Assembly: GCA_020347085.1 (NCBI GenBank)
Contig: CP070769.1
Location: forward strand, 2,059,515 to 2,080,778
Length of the DNA: 21,264 nt
Direction: 5' to 3'
Source: Desulfobacterales bacterium
Lineage (GTDB): Bacteria; Desulfobacterota; Desulfobacteria; Desulfobacterales; C00003060
This document shows, piece by piece, positions 15,777 through 21,264 of the stretch. Each line of letters starts with the position of its first letter. Within the stretch, counting starts at the first letter, position 1. Position numbers and translations under genes: made by a program. The notes beneath the pieces were generated by a model. That model was given only the letters and a program-made list of their open reading frames with translations, was not told the DNA's origin and did no database searches.

Positions 15777-15810
15777 TGTTACAGTTGTTTTAGCCGAGAC
15801 TATTTGAGTT

Positions 15811-15828
15811 GAAATTGTGTACTATAAT
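15811..15828. promoter_or_regulatory. Candidate EctR/MarR site overlapping the -10 box
   Basis: GAAATTGT-GT-ACTATAAT has an 8-2-8 layout. From memory it resembles the published EctR1 site of methylotrophs (TATTTAGT-GT-ACTATATA), sharing the central GTGTACTATA core. It covers the candidate -10 box, where a repressor would block initiation. The similarity is recalled, not computed, and the two half-sites here are only partly symmetrical. Confidence 0.35.
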
Positions 15829-15844
15829 ATCGACGGTTTGTCAA
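15816..15844 (-). promoter_or_regulatory. Candidate sigma70 promoter for the methyltransferase train
   Basis: On the minus strand there is a consensus TTGACA at 15844-15839, a 17-bp spacer, then TACACA at 15821-15816. The -35 is perfect, the -10 weak, which would fit an activated or repressed promoter. It is about 170 bp upstream of the first gene. A plus-strand TATAAT at 15823-15828 has no matching -35. Confidence 0.4.
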
Positions 15845-15972
15845 CCCTCTTACCCTCAAGTGAAGTCCGGGGGGGGCGTGTTAGAAACGGACCAAACGTA
15901 ACGTAGGAGGATTTTTGCAAGAATTGCTTGCGCTCAGAAACGCGGCGAGTACCAACAGCATATCGCAGGGAG

Positions 15973-16464
15973 TCACTCGACTGGCAAGTCCTGCACGTCG
16001 AGCATCTGGGTGAGCGTGTTGAGGCCACGGACGATCTGCTCTGCCTCTTTTTTTGGAAGTCTTTTCAGACCGTCCACGATTTTTTGTTGAATTGGAGGAG
16101 GTGCGTTTTTGGCAAGCCTGCGGCCCTCTTTTGTCAACTGAATGTTGATTACCCTTCGGTCCGGAGAGTTTCTCAGCCTCGTCACAAGTCCTTTCAGTTC
16201 GAGACGATCAATGATTCCAGTAACCGTGCTCGACTTAACCATGATTATTCGGGCAATGTGGGAAGGAGGTAAAGGGCCGTTTTCGTAAAGCGCGAGCAAG
16301 CAGTTAAGCTGGGGAGCGCTTACTTGGTAATGCTTGCTGAGCTCCTTGGTATAAAGTTCCCTAGCCTGCATGAGCCTGCGGATTTGGTAGACAATCTCTC
16401 TTACCAAATCATGCGGGGTGCCGGGAGGACCACTGTGGGGTGCCGGTTGTTTATGATTTGACAT
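15973..16464 (-). CDS. MarR-family transcriptional regulator, EctR/CosR-like
   Basis: A 163-residue winged-helix dimeric regulator. The recognition region is SHIARIIMVKSSTVTGIIDRL and the wing is RLRNSPDRRVINIQLTKEGR, both MarR hallmarks. The stretch SAPQLNCLLALYENGPLPPS and the later NAPPPIQQKIVDGL remind me of EctR and CosR, regulators of ectoine and glycine-betaine genes; that subgroup call rests on memory. The ATG at 16464 is preferred to a TTG six codons upstream because AAGGG lies nine bases before it. The gene is divergent from the quaternary-amine importer and lies upstream of the methyltransferase train, so it is well placed to regulate both, probably as a solute-responsive repressor. 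Inverted repeats on each side are candidate sites. Confidence 0.9.
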   Translation of the reverse strand: MSNHKQPAPHSGPPGTPHDLVREIVYQIRRLMQARELYTKELSKHYQVSAPQLNCLLALYENGPLPPSHIARIIMVKSSTVTGIIDRLELKGLVTRLRNSPDRRVINIQLTKEGRRLAKNAPPPIQQKIVDGLKRLPKKEAEQIVRGLNTLTQMLDVQDLPVE

Positions 16465-16505
16465 TGGGTCTTTCCCTTGCAAGAAAGATTGGAGTTGAAA
16501 TATTC

Positions 16506-16518
16506 AGTTAATGTAACT
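16506..16518. promoter_or_regulatory. Inverted repeat upstream of marR, candidate autoregulation site
   Basis: AGTTA-ATG-TAACT, perfect 5-bp arms inside the longer stretch TATTCAGT...ACTAATTA. The outer half-sites resemble those recalled for EctR1, but with a 7-bp rather than 2-bp spacer. It sits about 42 bp before the marR start codon, a usual place for autoregulation. Confidence 0.35.
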
Positions 16519-16531
16519 AATTAGCATGGAA

Positions 16532-16613
16532 AAGTTATAGGAGCAACAGAATTCTTGAATCCAGCTGCTTGGCCACAGGACGTATAGCCAAGAAGCTCTT
16601 GTTGCCATAACTT
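16532..16613. repeat. 82-bp imperfect inverted repeat between marR and the importer operon
   Basis: The outer arms are AAGTTAT (16532-16538) with a nearby CAACA, matching TGTTGCC-ATAACTT (ending 16613). The inner stem is GCTGCTTGGC (16564-16573) against GCCAAGAAGC (16587-16596), one mismatch, with a 13-nt loop. The left arm carries about 14 extra bases. The right arm contains the -35 box of the candidate importer promoter. It could be a cruciform or operator, or a small palindromic mobile repeat. Confidence 0.55.
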
Positions 16614-16627
16614 GTTGAATATATGAT
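16599..16627 (+). promoter_or_regulatory. Candidate sigma70 promoter for the quaternary-amine importer operon
   Basis: TTGTTG at 16599-16604, a 17-bp spacer, then TATGAT at 16622-16627, about 46 bp before the TTG start of the first permease gene. The -35 lies within the right arm of the inverted repeat, which offers a simple route to repression by the adjacent MarR protein. Confidence 0.45.
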
Positions 16628-16672
16628 ATATATGACTTGATGTACCCCCTTTGTTCAACTGGATGAAGATTC

Positions 16673-17335
16673 TTGTTTGAAGCCTATCAATTTGCAAGTC
16701 AGCATCTTGAATTGGTCGCAAAGTGGGCCGTCGAGCACCTCTTGATCAGCGGAGTTGCCATCGGGAGTGCAGCCGTTATTGGCATTGTGTTTGGGATACT
16801 TATATCAGGGCAAGGAAAAGAACGGGTTGCCGATCTGGTGCTTTACTTTGCCGAAATTATGATGACTGTTCCAAGCCTGGCTCTCTTTGGGCTGCTGATG
16901 CTCCTGCTCGGCCGTATGGGGCTGAGCGCAATTGGTTTCCTTCCTGCTGTTATGACACTGATTGTTTACGGCCAATTACCAATACTGCGAAATACCTACA
17001 TAGCTCTCCGCCAGGTTGACCCGGCCTTCATCGAGGCAGGCAGGGGTATGGGGATGAGCGAACGGCAGGTGCTTTTCAAGATCAAGCTCCCAATGGCCCT
17101 TCCTGTCATATTTGCCGGTTTGAGAAACGCCATGGTGCTCATCATTGGGATTGCCACGATCGCTGCCCTGATTGGTGCTGGGGGATTTGGAGTACCTATA
17201 TTTCGCGGACTGAGAAACGCACGAATGGATTTGATCATCATAGGAGGCGTTTCTGTCTCGGTGCTCGCCTTGCTGGTCGATGGTTCTATGGCCTTATTAG
17301 AACGCTTCGTCACATCCAAAGGACTGAAAAGATAA
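16673..17335 (+). CDS. Quaternary-amine ABC importer permease (OpuCB/OpuBB type)
   Basis: A 220-residue inner-membrane permease with about five to six hydrophobic segments (around 22-45, 52-80, 84-105, 142-170, 185-205). The EAA loop that docks on the ATPase is EAGRGMGMSERQVLFKIKLP (121-140), and VPSLALFGLL (66-75) is typical of the glycine betaine/choline/carnitine permease family. The start is TTG at 16673: a stop lies three codons upstream in frame, so no earlier start exists, and length fits the family. It is the first gene of the importer operon, 7 bp before the ATPase. It pairs with the second permease at 18455 to form a heterodimeric channel, as in the two-permease OpuB/OpuC systems. 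Substrate identity is not fixed by sequence. Confidence 0.92.
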   Translation: MFEAYQFASQHLELVAKWAVEHLLISGVAIGSAAVIGIVFGILISGQGKERVADLVLYFAEIMMTVPSLALFGLLMLLLGRMGLSAIGFLPAVMTLIVYGQLPILRNTYIALRQVDPAFIEAGRGMGMSERQVLFKIKLPMALPVIFAGLRNAMVLIIGIATIAALIGAGGFGVPIFRGLRNARMDLIIIGGVSVSVLALLVDGSMALLERFVTSKGLKR

Positions 17336-17342
17336 GCTGCCA

Positions 17343-18458
17343 ATGATAAGACTGGAGAAAGTAACCAAGATTTATCCTGACGGCACAAAGGCAGTCAGGG
17401 AGGTTAGCCTTGAAGTCAAAAGAGGAGAGCTGTGCGTGCTGTTGGGGCCTTCAGGTTGCGGGAAAACGACCACGATGAAGATGATCAATCGACTGATCCC
17501 CTTAACCAGCGGAAAGATATACGTGGATGGCGTGGACCATGTCAGCGTGAACGAGAACGAGCTGCGCAGGAATATCGGCTATGCCATCCAGGAAGTTGGG
17601 CTCTTCCCTCACATGACCGTGGCTGAGAACATAACCACCGTCCCCGCCCTCAAGGGTTGGACAAAAGCTGACCGAACCAAGCGAGCCGTTGAACTTCTTA
17701 AACTCTTGAGAATGGCCCCCAATGAATTTATGAACAAGTATCCTAAAGAGCTATCCGGCGGGCAGCGTCAGAGAATAGGGATAGCCCGAGCACTCGGTGC
17801 CAACCCCCCGATTCTCCTCATGGATGAGCCCTTTGGAGCTATCGATCCAGTGACCCGAATCGATTTGCAAGACGAATTCCTAAAGATCCAACAGGAACTC
17901 AAGAAGACCATCATATTTGTGACCCATGACATTTATGAAGCCGTCAAGATGGCTGACAGCGTCGTTTTGATGAAAGAAGGTCAGCTTGTGCAACACGCCT
18001 CACCTGCCGATCTTCTTTACAGGCCGAAGAATAGGTTTGTAGAAGACTTCGTGGGTTCCGATCGTGGACTCAAGTGCCTGCAACTAATCCGTGCAAGGGA
18101 AGCTATGTGGGACTCCCCCGCGACGGTTACACTTGACGCAAGTGTCGAATCTGCCCGCAAACAGATGGAGGAAGAAGGAATCGATTGGTTGGCAGTCATT
18201 AGCCACGACAGAAGGTTTTTGGGGTGGGTTGTTAGCTCGGATTTGGTAAAAGGCGACACGGTTAGCGAGATCATAACCGTGTCGTCAATCAGGGTTACTG
18301 CTGACACTGTTCTGAGTGAAGCCCTTTCTCAGATGTTAACCAGTGGTCTGAAGGTGCTTGCTGCTGTCGACCAGCATGAGCGGTTGGAAGGTGTCTTGAC
18401 CTTTGAGGGTATTCAGACAGCATTGAGAAAAGCTGTTCAGAAGGAAGGCACTGAATGA
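17343..18458 (+). CDS. Quaternary-amine ABC importer ATPase with CBS domains (OpuCA type)
   Basis: A 371-residue ATPase energising the importer. Walker A GPSGCGKT at 35-42, Q-loop near 82, signature LSGGQ at 137-141, Walker B ILLMDEP at 157-163 and the switch His195 in VTHD are all present, so it should be active. Residues about 250-371 form the C-terminal CBS-pair region (GWVVSSDL and GVLTFEGI are its strand signatures). In OpuA/OpuC relatives this region senses ionic strength or cyclic di-AMP and gates uptake. The start codon at 17343 has only a weak ribosome site, but it is 7 bp after the permease stop, suggesting coupling. It overlaps the next permease by 4 bp (ATGA). Confidence 0.95.
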   Translation: MIRLEKVTKIYPDGTKAVREVSLEVKRGELCVLLGPSGCGKTTTMKMINRLIPLTSGKIYVDGVDHVSVNENELRRNIGYAIQEVGLFPHMTVAENITTVPALKGWTKADRTKRAVELLKLLRMAPNEFMNKYPKELSGGQRQRIGIARALGANPPILLMDEPFGAIDPVTRIDLQDEFLKIQQELKKTIIFVTHDIYEAVKMADSVVLMKEGQLVQHASPADLLYRPKNRFVEDFVGSDRGLKCLQLIRAREAMWDSPATVTLDASVESARKQMEEEGIDWLAVISHDRRFLGWVVSSDLVKGDTVSEIITVSSIRVTADTVLSEALSQMLTSGLKVLAAVDQHERLEGVLTFEGIQTALRKAVQKEGTE

Positions 18459-19171
18459 GACATCGCGGCGTCCTGGTATTTCTTTTGGCGATTCTTATCG
18501 GGGTAACTGTTTGGGTAACAAGCTTGGGCAAGGTCGGGATCTATAGTACCTTCACCTACGATGATCTGTTTTACAACGCATGGGCCCATCTAGAGATGGT
18601 CCTCATAGCCGTAGCCATAGCAACTGTGATCGGTGTGCCTTTAGGCATTCTGGTCACCCGGCCGGGTCTCCACAAGCTGGCCACCCCTGTCATTGGTGGG
18701 GCCAGCATAGGTCAGACAATACCCAGTCTCGCCGTCATCGCCATCATGGCCCCGATTTTAGGCTTTGGCTTACGGTCAGCAATCGTGGCGCTGGTGATCT
18801 ACGGAATTCTTCCCATAATACGCAATGCTTATGCAAGTATCAAAAACATCGATCCTACCGTGGTGGAAGCTGCCAAGGGTATGGGATTGAATAGACTCCA
18901 AATCGCCCGGAGGATAGAACTCCCCTTGGCTAGACCGGTAATCATGGCCGGCATAAGAATCTCTACTGTTATCACGGTAGGAACTGCAGAACTTGCGGTT
19001 CTTGTGGGTGGGGCGGGGTTAGGTAAAATAACATTAACAGGGGTCTTTGCTCGTGAGGTTCTAATTATTCTCCAAGGAGCGGCGCCAACAGCTGCCATGG
19101 CAATTACATTAGGATTCCTCTTGGAGTGCATGGAGAAATGGATGACTCCACGGGGCCTGAGGACAAACTGA
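18455..19171 (+). CDS. Quaternary-amine ABC importer permease 2 (OpuCD/OpuBD type)
   Basis: A 238-residue membrane permease. An N-terminal hydrophobic helix (7-23) is followed by the conserved core, with IGQTIPSLAVIAIMAP at 85-100 and the EAA coupling loop EAAKGMGLNRLQIARRIELP at 138-157. Its start codon overlaps the ATPase stop (ATGA at 18455-18458), a sign of tight co-translation. It resembles the first permease but carries an extra N-terminal membrane segment, as expected of the second permease in OpuC-type heterodimers. The next gene, the binding protein, starts 18 bp after its stop. Fully intact. Confidence 0.93.
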   Translation: MRHRGVLVFLLAILIGVTVWVTSLGKVGIYSTFTYDDLFYNAWAHLEMVLIAVAIATVIGVPLGILVTRPGLHKLATPVIGGASIGQTIPSLAVIAIMAPILGFGLRSAIVALVIYGILPIIRNAYASIKNIDPTVVEAAKGMGLNRLQIARRIELPLARPVIMAGIRISTVITVGTAELAVLVGGAGLGKITLTGVFAREVLIILQGAAPTAAMAITLGFLLECMEKWMTPRGLRTN

Positions 19172-19189
19172 GTTGTTCAGGAGACAATA

Positions 19190-20149
19190 ATGGACAGAAG
19201 CAGGTGGATTAAGGTCATTGTACTCGTTGCGCTTGTCCTTGTAATGGATAGACCGCCATATATAGAGGCGGCTGCAAAGCGCGTTGTCGTAGGTAACAAG
19301 AACTTCACCGAACAATACATCATAGGCCAGCTGATAAAGCAGGTCTTGGAGGACCGAGGGTTCAAGGTTGAATTGAAATCCGATCTCACCTCCATGGCTC
19401 TGAGGGCGGGCATGGAATCCGGTGATATTGACATCTGCGCTGACTATACGGGAACGGCTTGGATGGTTCACCTCAAACATAAGTACAAACCGGGGACGGG
19501 TCATGCAGAAATGTAAAAGCTCGTCAAAAGCGAAGATGAGAAGAAAGGGTTTGTCTGGCTATATCCGATCTGGAATAACAATACTTATGCCTTTGCATCC
19601 TGGTCCGAATTTGCCAGGAAACACCATTTGGAAACGTTATCTGAACTGACAGAGCTTTACCAAAAAAAAGCAGGAAAGATCATAACCTTTGTCAACTTCG
19701 AATTCTCTGTTCGCCCGGACGGCCTCCCGTCTTTACAAGACTTCTACAACTTTGTGGTTGCAAAGGATAGCCTGAAGACCGGGACGCCCGGTGCTTCACT
19801 GATCGCCTTAAAAGCCCATCAGACGCAAGTGGCCATGGTTTTTGGCACGGATGCCTCCATAGCAAAGTATGGCTGGCACGTATATTCAGACGACAGGTCA
19901 TTCTTCCCGCCTTACGACTTAACCCCTTACGTCCGCAAGCAAGTTCTTGATGGGCATCCTGAAATTGCAGACGCCCTTAACGAGCTTGTAGATACGTTTC
20001 CAGGTGGAGGCCAAGAGCCGACACCACAGGTCGTGTCTGAATGTCAGAAGACATGGCAGGGACTCAATTCGAGGGTGGATATCGACATGATGGAACCAGA
20101 GGAAGTCGCCTTAGAATATCTCGTGAGACATCGCCTTGTTGAAAAATGA
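19190..20149 (+). pseudogene. Quaternary-amine binding protein (OpuCC/OsmF-like) interrupted by one in-frame TAA
   Basis: The periplasmic substrate-binding component of the importer. The frame begins at the ATG 19190 (AGGAG six bases upstream) with a signal peptide (hydrophobic VIVLVALVLVM, then EAAAKR) and no lipobox Cys. It continues through RVVVGNKNFTEQYIIGQLI, DIDICADYTGTAW, NNNTYAFASW, FEFSVRPDGLPSL and FFPPYDLTPYV to the stop at 20149. The same reading frame holds all of these, but codon 109 (19514-19516) is TAA, in HAEM-stop-KLVKSEDEKKG. Relatives have a residue, often Tyr, here, so a single base change could restore 319 codons. No frameshift or deletion is seen. It is either a recent nonsense mutation or a sequencing error. 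TAA is not a known recoding codon for pyrrolysine or selenocysteine. Confidence 0.85.
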
Positions 20150-20573
20150 GTCAATGCCCGCAAACTTGAATAAAGGCTCAAAAAAGAAGAAGGGTCGACC
20201 TATCTTGGCTAATCCTTATAAGGTCTCAAAATCAGGGGCCGAAAAACTTACCATTTCCAGCGGCTATCTCTAAATATGGCCTCAGAATGAGTGGCCCAGC
20301 AAGGCCCCAGCGATGGATTCCAGCCCGAATTTTCGGTTAAACAGCCTTCGTTTCACAGAATCTCCCCCCACCGTTTGACGAATCTTATCATTTGGGTTAG
20401 AAACCTTTGATAGAACCGTGTGATTTGTGAGTATCAATATTGGGAAGAACGTTCTAGTTTTGGACTGTGGAAACCTAACCCAACATTTTGTGCACTTGTT
20501 CTATTATTAGCTGTGGCCCAAGGTTGCTTGTTCTGTGGGAAACTGACTCCGTTCAGGGAAGGAAGTAGCAAAG
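20150..20573. other. 424-bp gap between importer operon and ankyrin gene
   Basis: I see no real gene. A 75-codon frame at 20420-20647 overlaps the ankyrin gene in another frame and has no domain. There are two repeats: TTGGGTTAG (20392-20400) against CTAACCCAA (20475-20483), and a local TATCA...GGTT-AGA-AACC...TGATA hairpin around 20385-20411. No intrinsic terminator with a T-run is evident after the binding-protein stop. Confidence 0.45.
20375..20403 (+). promoter_or_regulatory. Weak candidate promoter for the ankyrin gene
   Basis: TTGACG at 20375-20380, a 17-bp spacer, then TAGAAA at 20398-20403, about 170 bp before the start codon. A local hairpin overlaps the -10 box. The match is modest. 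Confidence 0.25.
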
Positions 20574-21264
20574 ATGAAAACATGTTTACGTATAACAATT
20601 GTTTTTGCAGTGATCTTGGCGCGGATGACGGTCTTTGCGTATGCTGAGGATATCAATAAAGAGCTATTAAAAGCCGCAGAAAAGGGAGATACCAGCAGGG
20701 TAAAGGCCTTGATAGCAGAGGGTGCAGACGTTAACTTTAAAAAAGGTCCGGGAATAACGGCGTTGATGAATGCGTCGGCTGGCGGCCACACCCAGACGGT
20801 GAAAGCTCTGCTTGCGGCCGGAGCTGACGTCAACGCCAAAGACGTAGGTAACGGGACAGCCTTGATATATGCCGCGATGCGGGGTAAGACAGAAACCGTG
20901 GAAGCCTTGCTTGCCGCTGGTGCAGACGTTAACGCGGAAGACAAAACTGCATCCACAGCTTTGATCAATGCGGCCACTGAAGGCCATACAGAGACCGTGC
21001 AAGTGTTGGTTGCAGCTGGTGCTGAAGTTGACCCAAAAAGTAAACGTGGAGCTATGGCCTTGATGTTGGCAGAGATGAAGGGTAACACAAAGATAGCTGA
21101 ATTGCTTAAGAAAGCTGGAGCGACTCGGGCTGCTTTGAAGAAACCTGATCGAAAACCTGCTGTCACTGCCCAGAGAACGAAGAGCATCACAGGCGAGGTG
21201 GCTGTTCAGAAGACTGAGAGGCCCAAAGATGACGTAGCTGACCAGAGCATTGAGATGCCCAAAG
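20574..21264 (+). CDS. Secreted ankyrin-repeat protein, 3' partial
   Basis: The frame is open from the ATG at 20574 to the window edge (230 codons), so the C-terminus is missing. A signal peptide is visible: MKTCLR, a hydrophobic run, then cleavage near AYA-ED (about residue 24). About five ankyrin repeats follow (roughly residues 25-180), each with a form of TALxxAxxxGHTETVxxLLAAGADVNAK. Repeats 2-4 are the most regular. After the repeats the protein turns into a Lys/Pro/Gln-rich tail with QKTERPK and QSIEMPK spaced 12 residues apart, the start of a possible tandem repeat cut by the edge. A ribosome-site-like GGAAGGAAG precedes the start. Such exported ankyrin proteins usually mediate protein contacts; no enzymatic motif is seen. 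It does not appear linked to the methyl-transfer genes. Confidence 0.88.
   Translation, partial: MKTCLRITIVFAVILARMTVFAYAEDINKELLKAAEKGDTSRVKALIAEGADVNFKKGPGITALMNASAGGHTQTVKALLAAGADVNAKDVGNGTALIYAAMRGKTETVEALLAAGADVNAEDKTASTALINAATEGHTETVQVLVAAGAEVDPKSKRGAMALMLAEMKGNTKIAELLKKAGATRAALKKPDRKPAVTAQRTKSITGEVAVQKTERPKDDVADQSIEMPK

Larger units (their letters stand above)
15648..15972. other. Leader/promoter region of the methyltransferase train
   Basis: No gene is seen in these roughly 325 bases. The region holds the candidate minus-strand promoter, the perfect 22-bp palindrome, an EctR-like site, an eight-G run at 15869-15876 and a small GCAAG-N5-CTTGC hairpin at 15917-15931. On the minus strand the hairpin is followed by A residues rather than T, so it is not an intrinsic terminator. 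If there is none, the marR transcript could read into the train. Confidence 0.5.

Noticed and set aside
15869..15876. Run of eight G as a phase-variation tract
   Set aside because: It lies upstream of the candidate promoter and outside any gene, with no sign that length change would switch a product.
15917..15931. Hairpin as the intrinsic terminator of marR
   Set aside because: On the marR strand the 5-bp stem is followed by A residues, not a T-run.
20420..20647. A 75-codon plus-strand frame before the ankyrin gene
   Set aside because: Overlaps the ankyrin signal-peptide region in another frame and shows no domain.
1..21264. CRISPR arrays, tRNA or rRNA genes, insertion sequences
   Set aside because: None recognised by eye on either strand.

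Overview
The window reads as a Desulfobacterota-like ('deltaproteobacterial') or related anaerobic chromosome segment. I infer this from four non-pyrrolysine MttB-family methyltransferases, two dedicated corrinoid proteins, two methyltetrahydrofolate:corrinoid methyltransferases, a RACE/RamA-type corrinoid activator and a stand-alone MetH-activation-domain protein. The taxon is inference; no rRNA or other taxonomic marker gene is present.

Layout, left to right. Positions 1-15647 are all on the minus strand and are transcribed right to left as one long gene train. In transcription order it is: MetH-activation-domain protein (15647-14967); MttB homologue 4 (14916-13450); MtgA-like methyltransferase 2 (13433-12633); divergent MttB homologue 3 (12517-10979); corrinoid protein 2 (10933-10250); class I SAM methyltransferase (10095-8836); asparagine-synthetase-like ligase with a damaged glutaminase site (8815-7295); a 472-bp structured gap; MtgA-like methyltransferase 1 (6822-6022); corrinoid protein 1 (5985-5350); MttB homologue 2 (5321-3870); MttB homologue 1 (3666-2254); DUF1638 protein (2229-1630); and the RACE activator (1626 to beyond the left edge). 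The train is two parallel cassettes, each with two MttB paralogues, one MtgA and one corrinoid protein, with the SAM-methyltransferase/ligase pair between them. Reactivation-type genes sit at the two ends.

At 15973-16464 (minus) is a MarR-family regulator resembling the EctR/CosR group that controls compatible-solute genes. Divergent from it (16673-20149, plus) is an OpuC/OpuB-type quaternary-amine ABC importer: permease, ATPase with CBS region, permease, and a periplasmic binding protein interrupted by one in-frame TAA. After a 424-bp gap, a secreted ankyrin-repeat protein starts at 20574 and leaves the right edge.

Proposed working model (inference): the ABC importer takes up a quaternary amine such as glycine betaine, carnitine, choline or proline betaine. 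MttB homologues move a methyl group to the corrinoid proteins, MtgA enzymes pass it to tetrahydrofolate for oxidation or assimilation, and the RACE and MetH-activation proteins rescue oxidised cobalamin. The MarR protein would set expression in response to the solute. The least explained part is the central SAM-methyltransferase plus degenerate-glutaminase ligase pair, which may make or tailor a small N-methylated or amide compound linked to the pathway.
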